64,000 nucleotides of DNA from Heliomicrobium undosum (GCF_009877425.1 NZ_WXEY01000013.1:1-64000), one strand, 5' to 3'. Counted from the first letter of the stretch, positions 41,239-50,157 are shown. Made by a program: numbers and translations. Notes: generated by a model not told the origin, from the sequence alone.

Positions 41239-42513
41239 TCAGATCTTCCGAATCACAAAGTTATCGAACAAAAGTGGCCAGTTCTGCGGGAAGTTGTTGC
41301 CGAGACGCCAATAACTGATGCCGCGAAGGTTATAGGCGCGGATAAGGTCAAACTTAGCCTGGGCGCTGCGGGCATCTTCAAACCAAACAATGTGCTGCCT
41401 GCCGTTTGCATCGGTATACCGGAAAAAGGGCGCCTGCGCCGTCGAATCGTACTGGATGACTGTGTTATATTGGACGGCGCGCCGAATGGCTTCTTGGGGG
41501 TCAATGCTTTGCGCCCACTGCCCTCTCGGTACGTAGGGCAAGGTCCAGTCGTATCCATACAGGGGCGCTCCCAGCATAATTTTAGTGCTAGGTATTACAG
41601 TTACGGCATAGTCCAGAACGGCACGCACCTGTGGGATGGGCGCCACTGGCAACGGCGGACCGCCGGACCAGCCCCATTCATAGGTCATGAGCACCACAAA
41701 GTCCATCAGTTGACCATGGACGGGATAATCGTGCGCCTCATAGAGGGTTCCCGCCTGGGTTGGGCTCGTTTTCGGCGCAAGCGCTGTGGAAAGCAGATAC
41801 CCCTGTGGTCGGAAGCGCGCCACCAATCGCCGGAGAAACCGGTTGTACAACTCCCTGTCCGCCGGAAAGAGGTACTCGAAATCGACATTGATGCCGCGGT
41901 ATCTCTGGGCGCGAAGGATCCTTTCTATGTTGTCAAAAAGACGGTTTTGCACTTCCAAACTGGAGAGAACAGCGCGAGCAATTTCCGAACTGAACGTCCC
42001 ATCTTCAAAATTGGTGATCGTCATGATCGGCGCCACCCCTGCGGCGAGGGCGGCCTCGACCGGTGGGCCGGCATTGAGCGTGGAAAGGTCTCCGGCAGCA
42101 TTAACACGATAACTGAACAGGCTCAAGTACGTGAGAAAAAAGCCAACGTCGCGAGTTAGACGCGCTCCTGTTTCCCCCATCGTTTCCAGGTACGCATTCA
42201 CATCTACCGGCCGGCGGACTCGTGGGGGAATCGTAAGCACCGTTCCAGGCGAAAGAATCGCTGATGGGGCGAGGTTATTCGCCCGTGCCAGCGCCTGCAC
42301 GGTCACACCGTATCGCCGGGCAATGGCATAGAGGCTTTCTCCCGCTGCAACGGTGTGAGTACGAATAGCGACGGGAATGAGAATCGCTTGACCGATCAAC
42401 AACCTCTCCGGATTCGGCAATTGGTTGATTCGTTCGATTTCCTCTGGACGAATGCCATAAAGACGGGCGATGGCGAACAGGTTCTCGCCGGGTCGGACCA
42501 CATGGATGAACAT
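41239..42513 (-). CDS. LysM-GH18 spore cortex/peptidoglycan hydrolase, YaaH/SleL-type
   Basis: ATG 42513 (the second ATG) has GGAGG at seven bases; the first, at 42519, is too close to it. The 424-residue protein begins with two LysM repeats (about 3-47 and 51-97; HVVRPGENLFAIARLYGI and HTVAAGESLYAIARRYGV), which bind peptidoglycan. A GH18 barrel follows, with the catalytic motif as GINVDFEYL and later YDWTLPYVPRG and WFEDARS. SleL and YaaH are N-acetylglucosaminidases that act on spore cortex fragments during germination. There is no signal peptide, as usual for forespore- or mother-cell-made spore proteins. Confidence 0.9.
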   Translation of the reverse strand: MFIHVVRPGENLFAIARLYGIRPEEIERINQLPNPERLLIGQAILIPVAIRTHTVAAGESLYAIARRYGVTVQALARANNLAPSAILSPGTVLTIPPRVRRPVDVNAYLETMGETGARLTRDVGFFLTYLSLFSYRVNAAGDLSTLNAGPPVEAALAAGVAPIMTITNFEDGTFSSEIARAVLSSLEVQNRLFDNIERILRAQRYRGINVDFEYLFPADRELYNRFLRRLVARFRPQGYLLSTALAPKTSPTQAGTLYEAHDYPVHGQLMDFVVLMTYEWGWSGGPPLPVAPIPQVRAVLDYAVTVIPSTKIMLGAPLYGYDWTLPYVPRGQWAQSIDPQEAIRRAVQYNTVIQYDSTAQAPFFRYTDANGRQHIVWFEDARSAQAKFDLIRAYNLRGISYWRLGNNFPQNWPLLFDNFVIRKI

Positions 42514-42731
42514 GCCCATACCTCCGTAATTCCTTTGTTCATCCTATGCGCGCCTTACCTCAAGGGCGATTGGCCTGTCTTGATGGGGGAAGAATTACAT
42601 TCCAAGCGGATACCCGTGTTTTTTCAGCATTCCTCTCCTGTTGAAGCAAGGTTTTCCACCCTTTGTGTCAAATACGTATAGCGTTGAAAAAAACACTATC
42701 GATTACGAATGGACCAAGGGGAGGGCAAGCC

Positions 42732-44225
42732 ATGTCGAACGAATCGGTGAACGGACGAAAATACGAGACGACCATCCAGATGATCCGCCATGAGGTCTTC
42801 CAGCAGGTCGCCACGATGGCGATGGAAGGAACCTTGCAGGAGCATCGTGAGTTTATTCCCACTGTTGTCTTTCAGGGAAACAAGGCGCGCTTTCGCTGCT
42901 GTGTCTATAAGGAGCGGGCCGTTGCGGCGGAACGGGTCCGCCTGGCCTGTGGGGAGGAGCCGGAGAGCGGTGTGGCTTATGCGGCGGGTGAGGCCGGCGG
43001 TGTGCCTGGCGTGCCCGATCCCCTCGTCCGTGTCATCGCCATCGCCTGTGACGAGTGTCCCGTCGACCGCTTCACCGTCACTGGCGCCTGCCGCGGCTGC
43101 ATCACCCACCGCTGTGTCGAGGCCTGCCCTGTTGACGCCATCGCCCAGATCAACCGCTTCGCCTACATCAATCAGGAGAAGTGCATCGAGTGCGGCCGCT
43201 GCCACCAGGTCTGCCCCTACGGCGCCATCACGGACATGCAGCGCCCTTGCATCAAGGCCTGCCCCGTCAAAGCCATCCGCTACGGCGAAGACAAGATCGC
43301 CGTCATCGACCCGAACAAATGCGTCTCCTGCGGCCACTGCGCCGTCAGTTGTCCCTTCGGGGCCATCTCGGATATCTCCTACATCCCTCATGCCGTGGAA
43401 CTGCTAAAGCCGAAGGACGGAACGGTCCATGCTGTCCTGGCCCCCTCGGTGGCCAGCCAGATCCCCGGCATCACCATCGGCCAGGTCCACCATGCCTTGA
43501 AAAAGCTCGGCTTTGCCGCCGTTCACGAAGCGGCCCTCGGCGCTGACATGATCCTTGATCATGAGGCGAAGGAATTGGCGGAGAAGTTGAAGGAAGGCTC
43601 TTTCCTGACCAACTCCTGCTGCCCCGCCTTCGTCTCCCTCATCGAAAAGCACTTCCCCACGCTGAAAGAGAATGTCTCCACCTCGGTCTCGCCCATGGTG
43701 GCCGTGGGGCGTTATGTGAAGAAGCTGCACCCCGGCGTGAAGACGGTCTTCATCGGCCCCTGCTACGCCAAGAAGGTGGAAATCGGATTGCCCAAGAGCA
43801 GTGACTACATCGACCTGGCCCTCACTTTCGAAGAGATCCTGGCCATGTTTGACGCCGCCGGCATTCAACTCTCCGAATGCCCCGATGAGCCGCTCCAGCA
43901 GGCCTCCCCCTTCAGCCGCCGCTTCGCCCGCTGCGGCGGCGTGTCGGAAGCCATCGCCCAGGCCCTGAAGGAGGCCGGCGTACAGGTCGAACTGAAACCG
44001 GTCCAGGTGGACGGCCTTGACGCCTGCATCAAGGCGCTCCGCCAGGCCAAGGTGGGCCGCCCGCCGGGGAACTTCATCGAAGGCATGGCCTGCGCCGGCG
44101 GCTGTGTCGGCGGTCCCGCGTCCTTGAACCACAACCGCAAGGCCCGCCAGATCATCGATACCTACAGTGAGGAGACGAAAGCCAAGACCATCGCCGAAGC
44201 CCTTTCCGCCATTGAGAATTGCTAA
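42732..44225 (+). CDS. Monomeric [FeFe]-hydrogenase with N-terminal Fe-S clusters, group-B type
   Basis: ATG 42732 with AAGGGGAGG upstream gives 497 residues; the frame is open further upstream without support. The N-terminal half has a Cys-rich segment (CDECPVDRFTVTGACRGC, then HRCVEACP) and two ferredoxin-type sites, CIECGRCHQVCP and CVSCGHCAVSCP. The C-terminal half holds the H-cluster ligands: L1 FLTNSCCPAFVS, L2 FIGPCYAKK, L3 FIEGMACAGGCVGG. The CCPAF rather than CCPxW form of L1 and the GPC rather than MPC form of L2 point to group B, which is common in anaerobic Bacillota and only partly characterised. It would catalyse reversible H2 evolution or uptake with ferredoxin, or sense redox state. 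HydEFG maturases are not in the window. Confidence 0.93.
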   Translation: MSNESVNGRKYETTIQMIRHEVFQQVATMAMEGTLQEHREFIPTVVFQGNKARFRCCVYKERAVAAERVRLACGEEPESGVAYAAGEAGGVPGVPDPLVRVIAIACDECPVDRFTVTGACRGCITHRCVEACPVDAIAQINRFAYINQEKCIECGRCHQVCPYGAITDMQRPCIKACPVKAIRYGEDKIAVIDPNKCVSCGHCAVSCPFGAISDISYIPHAVELLKPKDGTVHAVLAPSVASQIPGITIGQVHHALKKLGFAAVHEAALGADMILDHEAKELAEKLKEGSFLTNSCCPAFVSLIEKHFPTLKENVSTSVSPMVAVGRYVKKLHPGVKTVFIGPCYAKKVEIGLPKSSDYIDLALTFEEILAMFDAAGIQLSECPDEPLQQASPFSRRFARCGGVSEAIAQALKEAGVQVELKPVQVDGLDACIKALRQAKVGRPPGNFIEGMACAGGCVGGPASLNHNRKARQIIDTYSEETKAKTIAEALSAIENC

Positions 44226-44250
44226 GGCGAACGAAGAGACATGCAAAAAA

Positions 44251-44294
44251 CAGCGGCGCCGGGCTCGAATCATGAGCCGGCGGCGCTGTTTTTT
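44251..44294 (+). terminator. Intrinsic terminator of the hydrogenase gene
   Basis: A long GC-rich stem with two bulged bases (CAGCG-CGCCGG-CTC / GAG-CCGGCG-CGCTG) is followed by six T. Confidence 0.85.
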
Positions 44295-44339
44295 CTAGAT
44301 GATAGATGTTTTTCCAGGTGATATCGAGGACGATTTCAT

Positions 44340-45182
44340 TTACAGAATGACCGCCCGCCGCGACGCTTCACATTCACCATGCCTCGACCGCGTCTCCCCG
44401 CTCAGCCAGGCCAGGGTTCGCGTGAACACGAGTTGTTCCCATTCATGGCTGGAAAAGGTGTGATCCGCACCAGTCACCAGGATCGTATCGGTCAGGTGAC
44501 CCAAGCCGGTCACTTTCCGGCTCACATGATACTTGCAGGTGTTCTCCCAGGAAATCTCCTGATCGCCCGTTCCGTGAATAACCAGCAGGGGCACGGCGAC
44601 ATGCCGGATCGCTTCTACCGGATCAGGTTTACGCAGCGACTCCAGGTAGGCGCTGCCGATGGCGTAGCCGTTAAAATCGGCCCAGCCGTTTCTCAGTGCC
44701 CGTTCCGTCAATTCCCGGCCCAGGATGCCGGTGATGTCGTTCCAGGCACGGGCCACCGGCGCCCAGAGCACGACGCCTTCCAGAAAGGGCAGCGATGGCG
44801 CCGCCAGCGCGGCGACGCACCCGCCCTGGCTCAACCCGAGCAGGGTGATGCGCTTCGGGTCGATCCCCGGCAAGGCCGCCACGGTTTCTACGGCGTGACG
44901 GGCTTCCCGCACCTGCCGGTCCAGGGTGGTGTCCACATGTTCGCCGTCGCTGTCGCCGCATCCGCTGAAGTCAAAGCGGAGCACGGCATAGCCGGCTTGG
45001 GCAAAGGTCCGGGCCGCTTTGACAAAGATGCGGTGCAGGCCCACCTTGGTTCCGCAAAAACCGTGGCAGAGGATGATCGCCGGCGCGCCGGCTGCCCCGC
45101 CCGATCCGGCCTTGCTCTCGGGCCAGTGGAGGATCCCCCGCAGCACCGCTTTTTCGACGGAGAATTCGATGTACTGTTCCAT
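44340..45182 (-). CDS. Alpha/beta-hydrolase, probable esterase
   Basis: ATG 45182 lies ten bases after AAGGAGG and gives 280 residues; an alternative start at 45206 overlaps that site. The oxyanion motif is CHGFCGTK, the nucleophile Ser in GLSQGG, the acid Asp in HGTGDQEIS and the His in GADHTFSSHEWE. The overall pattern resembles the feruloyl-esterase/lysophospholipase-like cytoplasmic hydrolases. Substrate unknown. The gene is preceded, on its own strand, by a promoter and a perfect 15-bp terminator stem, so its transcription may be attenuated. Confidence 0.9.
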   Translation of the reverse strand: MEQYIEFSVEKAVLRGILHWPESKAGSGGAAGAPAIILCHGFCGTKVGLHRIFVKAARTFAQAGYAVLRFDFSGCGDSDGEHVDTTLDRQVREARHAVETVAALPGIDPKRITLLGLSQGGCVAALAAPSLPFLEGVVLWAPVARAWNDITGILGRELTERALRNGWADFNGYAIGSAYLESLRKPDPVEAIRHVAVPLLVIHGTGDQEISWENTCKYHVSRKVTGLGHLTDTILVTGADHTFSSHEWEQLVFTRTLAWLSGETRSRHGECEASRRAVIL

Positions 45183-45208
45183 TCCCCAATCGCCTCCTTC
45201 TGTCACCT

Positions 45209-45254
45209 AAAAAAGAGGCCGCTACAGGGATGTTCATCACCCTGTAGCGGCCTC
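45209..45254 (-). terminator. Terminator in the 5' leader of the alpha/beta-hydrolase gene
   Basis: A perfect 15-bp stem (45215-45229 with 45240-45254) and ten-base loop is followed on the minus strand by six T. No minus-strand gene lies upstream; the neighbour at 45477 is divergent. The hairpin therefore sits in the leader, between a promoter and the ribosome-binding site. Confidence 0.85.
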
Positions 45255-45301
45255 CGGTGTCTCCGGTCAACCAATTCCAAGTATTTCTGTTTGTTAAGTA
45301 C

Positions 45302-45330
45302 ATTTTACAAGTATGCGCAGTAGCCGTCAA
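45302..45330 (-). promoter_or_regulatory. Putative sigma-A promoter of the hydrolase leader
   Basis: On the minus strand TTGACG (45330-45325) and TAAAAT (45307-45302) are separated by exactly 17 bases. The start site would be near 45295, about 40 bases before the terminator stem. Confidence 0.7.
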
Positions 45331-45476
45331 CGGTTCGCCAATGATTCCCTCTGCTTTTTACGAAGGTTTTTCTCAATTCCCGGCGAATACCGAACCATGA
45401 CCGCCCCGAGGTTTCCTTAACCGAATCACCCTACCGGCATGCGAACACGAACGCTGGAACAGAAGGGAATAAAACA

Positions 45477-46646
45477 GTGAGAAAACTGCTGGCTTTTCTC
45501 GCCATCGCCCTGCTGCTTTTGACCGGTTGGCGCGTCATGTCCCCTTCGATGCCCAACCTGTCCGGTCATCCGGGCCTGTCCGGCAAGGGGATTGCTTCCT
45601 CCTGGCAGGAGGCGCAAACCGCCGCGCAAAAATGGACGGAAGCCCTGAAGGATCGGCTGACCGGCATCGATGTGGGCCAGACGCCGGCCACCGTCGTCGA
45701 CAGCCTGAAAAACGGCGTCGACCGGGTCAAAGACGCCATCGACGACCCGGAGCAGGTGAAGGAGCAACTCAACCGGCGTCTGGGCGAGATCATCGACAAC
45801 GTAGAAGCCCTAAACGATCAACTGCTTGTTCAGGGACGGGACCCCCGGGAACTGCTGGCGAAGCACTTCGGCAGCCGTCACCTGCCCCGCCCTTCCGACC
45901 CCGAGACTGCCAGCCGCAGCCGGAAGACGGCCACCGGCATCCAGATCCTCGCCGGCGACAGCGGCGTTCCCGACAGCATCGTCCAGCAGGCCGCCGAGAC
46001 GGTGCAGACGACGGCGCTGCCCATCGTGCAGGCCAAACTGGGACAAGCGCCCTCCAACCAGACCGTGGTCGTTCTCTACTCCACGAAAACGGCCTACCGG
46101 AAGGCGCTCACCGACGCAGGCGTCGAGGCCAGCCTAATCACGCCGATTGTGGAAAACACGAACGGCATCTGCATCGGAACCGATGTCTGGATTCCCCTCT
46201 ACTCCCTCCAGGATAAATCGAGCCTGGCCAACGTCCTCACCCATGAACTCGTCCACGTCGTCTTCAACGAGCAGGGCCTCGGCAGCAAGCTGCCCACCTG
46301 GGTCAACGAGGGCGTCGCCTGGGACGCCGGGATGACGGCGGTGAAGAAGATCAACCCGGCCATGGCGCGCCGCCTGGAGAAGTCCTTGGACAGCCAGATC
46401 AGACGCGCCGCCAAGGAGGGTCGCATCCTCCCCCTCTCCGCCTCGGAAGAGGATATCCTGCGGGCCGACTACAATGTGGAGTGGCAAGACTATCTGGCCG
46501 TCGAGCACCTGATCAAAAAGTACGGCGAGGAACGGCTGCGCGCCTTTTTGACGGGCGCGCGCAAAACCGGTGTGGCCGCCAGCTTCCAGGCCCAGTACGG
46601 CATGTCGATCACCCGTTTTGAGCGGGAGTTTGCAGCGGCATTATAG
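45477..46646 (+). CDS. Exported or anchored gluzincin metalloprotease (peptidase MA-like)
   Basis: The 389-residue protein starts at GTG 45477, preceded by AAGGG. A hydrophobic segment at residues 4-19 is a signal anchor or signal peptide. Residues 40-130 are helical and charged, probably coiled coil. The protease part contains VLTHELVHVVFN (HExxH) followed after about 25 residues by WVNEGVAWD, with Glu as the third zinc ligand, the gluzincin pattern of the peptidase MA-like group. It likely acts outside the membrane on an unknown substrate. The gene is monocistronic. Confidence 0.87.
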   Translation: MRKLLAFLAIALLLLTGWRVMSPSMPNLSGHPGLSGKGIASSWQEAQTAAQKWTEALKDRLTGIDVGQTPATVVDSLKNGVDRVKDAIDDPEQVKEQLNRRLGEIIDNVEALNDQLLVQGRDPRELLAKHFGSRHLPRPSDPETASRSRKTATGIQILAGDSGVPDSIVQQAAETVQTTALPIVQAKLGQAPSNQTVVVLYSTKTAYRKALTDAGVEASLITPIVENTNGICIGTDVWIPLYSLQDKSSLANVLTHELVHVVFNEQGLGSKLPTWVNEGVAWDAGMTAVKKINPAMARRLEKSLDSQIRRAAKEGRILPLSASEEDILRADYNVEWQDYLAVEHLIKKYGEERLRAFLTGARKTGVAASFQAQYGMSITRFEREFAAAL

Positions 46647-46657
46647 CATTGATATGT

Positions 46658-46690
46658 AAACAGCGTGGGTTTCCCCACGCTGTTTCACCG
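46658..46690 (+). terminator. Hairpin terminator between convergent genes
   Basis: A perfect 12-bp stem (46658-46669 with 46674-46685) with a four-base loop lies between the metalloprotease and the small peptide gene. Flanking T tracts are short on both strands. Confidence 0.6.
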
Positions 46691-46697
46691 GTTTTAG

Positions 46698-46832
46698 TTA
46701 CCCCCCGTATCCAAAACCAAAACCCGTTCCCAGGATGGCGATGATGATGATCAGGATGGCCAGCGCGACGATGCAGTTGCCCACATAGCCGCCCTGTGCG
46801 CAAGCGGGACCGACAGGACCGCATTGGCTCAT
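46698..46832 (-). CDS. Small Gly-rich membrane peptide (YjcZ-like)
   Basis: ATG 46832 with AAGGAGGG six bases upstream encodes 44 residues. A polar start with Cys and Gly (MSQCGPVGPACAQGGYVGNC) precedes a single membrane segment (IVALAILIIIIAILGTG) and an aromatic-Gly end (FGFGYGG). Such peptides resemble the YjcZ/SscA group found in the spores of bacilli; sporulation expression is an inference. A second peptide of the same type follows upstream at 46902. Confidence 0.75.
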   Translation of the reverse strand: MSQCGPVGPACAQGGYVGNCIVALAILIIIIAILGTGFGFGYGG

Positions 46833-46901
46833 ATGAGACCCTCCTTTCATTCTTTCTTTCATCAACCTCCGCCGGACCGTCACCGGACTAGCGCCTGATC
46901 A

Positions 46902-47024
46902 TTACTGGGCGCCGTATCCGAATCCGACAATGTTGGGGTAAAAGGCCCCAATAACGATCAGGGTGATGACCAGACCGGCGACAACGCCGAAACCGGTGCC
47001 AACATAACCGCCGTAACCACCCAT
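46902..47024 (-). CDS. Small Gly-rich membrane peptide (YjcZ-like)
   Basis: ATG 47024 with AAAGGAGG upstream encodes 40 residues: MGGYGGYVGTGFGVVAGL, a hydrophobic stretch (VITLIVIGAFY) and an aromatic-Gly end (GFGYGAQ). It is clearly related in design to the peptide gene 70 bases downstream and probably arose with it by duplication. YjcZ-like peptides associate with spore membranes or coats in bacilli. Confidence 0.7.
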   Translation of the reverse strand: MGGYGGYVGTGFGVVAGLVITLIVIGAFYPNIVGFGYGAQ

Positions 47025-47090
47025 GCCTGCAGCCTCCTTTCAAATGGAATCATCGGGTTGGAACTGCCTCCAATAACAAAGTATGGAAAA

Positions 47091-47137
47091 CAATGGTCCG
47101 ACGGTACAAAAGTAACCGCCGGACCGTTGTTTTTTTC
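47091..47137 (+). terminator. Terminator-like hairpin upstream of the YhfC gene
   Basis: A 15-position stem with one mismatch (47091-47105 with 47115-47129) is followed by seven T on the plus strand, and by four T on the minus strand. No plus-strand gene lies directly upstream, so its role is unclear. Confidence 0.6.
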
Positions 47138-47196
47138 GTATACTCCTGCCCTGATTTGGCGACACCATAGGCAGGAATCATTCAAGGAGGCTTCCC

Positions 47197-48051
47197 ATGG
47201 TCAGCAACCTATCCATCCTCTACATGTCCCTCTCGGTGCTGCTCTCCATCGGGGTCCCCGTGGGCCTGCTCATATACCTGCACCAACGCCACCAGATCTC
47301 CTGGAAAGCAGTCACCGTAGGCGCTCTCGTCTGGTTTTTCTTCACCCAAGGGCTGGAAAAGATGGTCCATGTCTATGTCTTCGACGTGAACCCCTTCACG
47401 GCTGCCTTGATGAAAAAACCGCTCTGGTTCGCCCTGTACGGCGCTCTGGCGGCAGGCATTTTCGAGGAGGTTGGCCGCTACATCGCCTTTACGGCCTGGT
47501 TGAAAACGCTGCGAGCCTGGAAGGACGGCGTCGCCTACGGGCTCGGTCACGGCGGCATCGAGTCGCTGTTGATCGGCGGCATCATGGGCGTCCAGTCGGT
47601 GCTGATGGCCCGCATGATCAATACAGGAACTCTGGGCGACCTGGGGGGCAAGCTGCCGCCAGAGGCGCTGGAACAGGCGAAAAACCTCCTGCTGTCGACA
47701 CCGCCCCTCGCCTTTTTGGCCGGTGGATTGGAGCGAAACATCGCCCTGGCCATGCAAATCGCCCTGTCCTTGCTGGTGCTCTACGGCGTACGGGAGGGAA
47801 AGATCGCCATCCTCTTCGCCGCCATCGCGGCCCATGCCGTCATCGACTTTCCCGTTGCCCTCTACCAGGCAATACGCTATGACACGCTGTACCTGTTCCT
47901 CTATCTGGTCGCGCTCTTCGGGATCTCGCTGATTTTCATCTTCTGGTCGCGACGGCTTTTCCCCGGCGCAGCCGAGGAACCGACAGGAGAACCTGCAAAA
48001 GAAAGGAACCGCAGCGAGGGAAAAAACAGGAATAAACCGAAGAAGCAGTAA
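47197..48051 (+). CDS. YhfC-family putative glutamic intramembrane protease
   Basis: The 284-residue protein starts at ATG 47197 after CAAGGAGG. It has seven or eight membrane segments. The motifs FEEVGRY, GLGHGGIES and HAVIDFP match YhfC, a relative of PrsW and the CPBP/Rce1 proteases, where the Glu-Glu pair and the two His are catalytic. Such proteases cleave within membranes, for example anti-sigma factors, but no anti-sigma gene is near. The C-terminal 25 residues are highly charged (KERNRSEGKNRNKPKKQ). Stand-alone gene. Confidence 0.9.
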   Translation: MVSNLSILYMSLSVLLSIGVPVGLLIYLHQRHQISWKAVTVGALVWFFFTQGLEKMVHVYVFDVNPFTAALMKKPLWFALYGALAAGIFEEVGRYIAFTAWLKTLRAWKDGVAYGLGHGGIESLLIGGIMGVQSVLMARMINTGTLGDLGGKLPPEALEQAKNLLLSTPPLAFLAGGLERNIALAMQIALSLLVLYGVREGKIAILFAAIAAHAVIDFPVALYQAIRYDTLYLFLYLVALFGISLIFIFWSRRLFPGAAEEPTGEPAKERNRSEGKNRNKPKKQ

Positions 48052-48120
48052 TATGACAGGGGCGGCAACGTAGATGAAGAATGAACAGCCATTGGATGTG
48101 TAAAGGCGGTTGCAGACAAG

Positions 48121-48170
48121 ACGGTAAGGCAGGTCAAGGAATAATCGGCCCTGCCTTGTTGCCGTTTCAC
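48121..48170. terminator. Hairpin between convergent genes
   Basis: AAGGCAGG pairs with CCTGCCTT, extended by ACGG/CCGT. It lies between the YhfC stop and the M24 peptidase stop; T tracts are weak. Confidence 0.45.
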
Positions 48171-48212
48171 AAACAACGAAACTGGCGTGCGAGCACGAGG
48201 GGAGTCAGATGA

Positions 48213-49397
48213 CTAAGGAAGATAGATAATCCCTTCATCAAATAGAGTGATCGTCTCCAATCCATTCGCGCGGACGACGAGGGTGTCTTCGATGCCGACG
48301 GCGCCTTCGGGGAAGACAAACTTAGGTTCGAGGGCAAAGACCATCCCTTCCTCCAGCGCCATACCAACGCCTTTCGCCAGGACGGGAAGCTCGTCCAATT
48401 CAATGCCGACACCGTGGCCCACAAAGGCCACTTTTTCTTTATGTCCCATGAAGTGATCCGCCAGGCCGTAGTCCTTCGCCTTCTGAAGGGCATAATCGAA
48501 GAGTTCCCCGCCCGTCACGCCCGGCCGTGCTTTTTCTCGGATCCCGGCCAGGATCTCCAGCGCGACGCTGTGCGCCCGCTCCAGGTGCGCCGGCAGCCGG
48601 CCCATGCAGAAGACACGGGATTTGTCGACGCCGTAGCCGTCGATGACGCCCACCTGATCGACCATGATCGGCTCATCGCGGCCGATCGCCTTGGTGCCAG
48701 ACCCCATGGTGAAGGAGGGATTGAGGCCGACGCCGCCGATGGGCCCCTCGAAGAAGGACGGCATGGCCAGGTTGGCGCCGGAGAGGGTGTGGCCGTAGCT
48801 GATGTCCATGTTAAAGCCGCGGGTGCGCGTCAAGCCCTGGTGCCCGTGACGCCGGAAACAGGCCTCCACCTCGGCGGCCAGTTCCAACTCGGTCATTCCC
48901 TCGCGCAGCCACTGGGGAACGCTGCCGAAGACGATGCGGCACAGTTCGGCCGCTTCCGCCAGCCGTTCCAACTCAAAGGGCGTCTTAACGGCCCGGGCCG
49001 TCCGGATCAGCCCAGAGGCATCCTCCAGGCGGCTGGCGGCGAAGAGCTTCTGGTAGCGCTGAAAGTGGACCACCGGCAGCACGTCCAGTTCGAGACCGAG
49101 CCGCGCCGGAACACCGAAGCCGTAAGCATCCAGCATGGCCGGCAGTTCCTTGGGGTTGTCCAGCGGAACGATCTGTTCCAGGGCAGACTCCTGGCGCGCC
49201 CGCTCCAGGTTCCGCTTGACCATCAGCAACGCCTTGCCTTCGGCCGGGATATAGAGGTGGGCGCGCTGGATGGTGCCGGAAAAATAAAAGAGGTCGGCGT
49301 TTTGCACGATCAAAGCGCCGTCAAGGCCTTTCTGACACAGCATCGATTGGAACCGGGCGATCCGCCGCTGCAACTCATCGGCTGGTGTATACCGCAT
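48213..49397 (-). CDS. M24-family Xaa-Pro aminopeptidase-like protein
   Basis: ATG 49397 is ten bases after AGGAGG; an in-frame GTG at 49406 overlaps it. The 394-residue protein has the creatinase N-terminal domain (ALIVQNADLFYFSGTIQ) and the pita-bread catalytic domain. Metal ligands are in VDQVGVIDGYGVDKS (two Asp), VGHGVGIELDELP (His), ALEPKFV (Glu) and AVGIEDTLVV (Glu). It should remove N-terminal residues before proline or act on related peptides in the cytoplasm. The gene is transcribed downstream of the HAD phosphatase gene. Confidence 0.92.
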   Translation of the reverse strand: MRYTPADELQRRIARFQSMLCQKGLDGALIVQNADLFYFSGTIQRAHLYIPAEGKALLMVKRNLERARQESALEQIVPLDNPKELPAMLDAYGFGVPARLGLELDVLPVVHFQRYQKLFAASRLEDASGLIRTARAVKTPFELERLAEAAELCRIVFGSVPQWLREGMTELELAAEVEACFRRHGHQGLTRTRGFNMDISYGHTLSGANLAMPSFFEGPIGGVGLNPSFTMGSGTKAIGRDEPIMVDQVGVIDGYGVDKSRVFCMGRLPAHLERAHSVALEILAGIREKARPGVTGGELFDYALQKAKDYGLADHFMGHKEKVAFVGHGVGIELDELPVLAKGVGMALEEGMVFALEPKFVFPEGAVGIEDTLVVRANGLETITLFDEGIIYLP

Positions 49398-49497
49398 CTG
49401 AGCCACTCCTCCTCATCATCCATTGTCGCATAAAAAACATGCGCTGTATCGCGAAGCGTCTCGCGCATCGGATGTTTACATATCTTGTTCGTATATG

Positions 49498-50157
49498 CTA
49501 CCCTTCATCAATCAAATTGAACAACTCGTCAGGGTGCCCGATCAGCCGGTCCGCCCCGCTCGCCAGCAGTTCTTCCGCCGGTCGGAAGCCCCAGAGGACG
49601 CCGATGGCCGGCATGCCCGCCCCTTTTGCCGTCTTCATATCCGTATTCGTATCGCCCAGATAGCGGATATCCGCCGGATCGAAACCGAATCGCGCGGCGA
49701 TCTCCAGCGCCCCGGCCGGATCGGGCTTCTTGGGGACTGCCGGACGCTGGCCGAATACCATGGCAAAGGGCCGCTGCGGGAAAAAATAATCGGTCATCTC
49801 GACGGTCCAGTCGTGGGGCTTATTTGATAAGACAGCCATGGGGATGTTCCGGGCCGCCAGGCCCTCGATCATTTCCATTACCCCGGTGTAGGGGGCGGTT
49901 TTCACGGCCCAGTTCCGGCCGTATTCCTCTTGCATATCGGCGAAACAGCGCCGCAGCGTCTCCTCGTCGCAACCTTCCTCCGGTAGCGCACGCCTCACCA
50001 TTGTGGCGAGGCCGTCACCGACGAAGTACCGGTAATCGTCTAGAGGATGGGTGGGAAAGCCGGCGCGGGAGAGCACGCGGTTCATCGAATCGGCCAGATC
50101 GGCCAGTGTGTCCAGCAGGGTTCCGTCCAGGTCAAAAATCACGGCCTTGCACGCCAA
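49498..50157 (-). CDS. HAD-superfamily phosphatase, phosphoglycolate-phosphatase-like
   Basis: The start is TTG 50157, eight bases after AAAGGGAG, giving MACKAVIFDLDGTLLDT and 219 residues; the TTG at 50178 lies upstream of that site. HAD motifs are FDLDGTLLDT (I), AVLSNKP (II), KKPDP (III) and YLGDTNTDMKTAKGAG (IV). The helical cap is of the C1 type, as in Gph/PGP and PpaX. The substrate could be phosphoglycolate, a sugar phosphate or pyrophosphate. It lies 101 bases upstream of the M24 peptidase gene on the same strand, without a terminator seen between. Confidence 0.9.
   Translation of the reverse strand: MACKAVIFDLDGTLLDTLADLADSMNRVLSRAGFPTHPLDDYRYFVGDGLATMVRRALPEEGCDEETLRRCFADMQEEYGRNWAVKTAPYTGVMEMIEGLAARNIPMAVLSNKPHDWTVEMTDYFFPQRPFAMVFGQRPAVPKKPDPAGALEIAARFGFDPADIRYLGDTNTDMKTAKGAGMPAIGVLWGFRPAEELLASGADRLIGHPDELFNLIDEG

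Noticed and set aside
47059-47137. Attenuator leader for the YhfC gene
   Set aside because: The only promoter-like pair (TTGGAA-18-TATGGA) would start transcription inside the hairpin, so the terminator cannot act as a leader attenuator from it.
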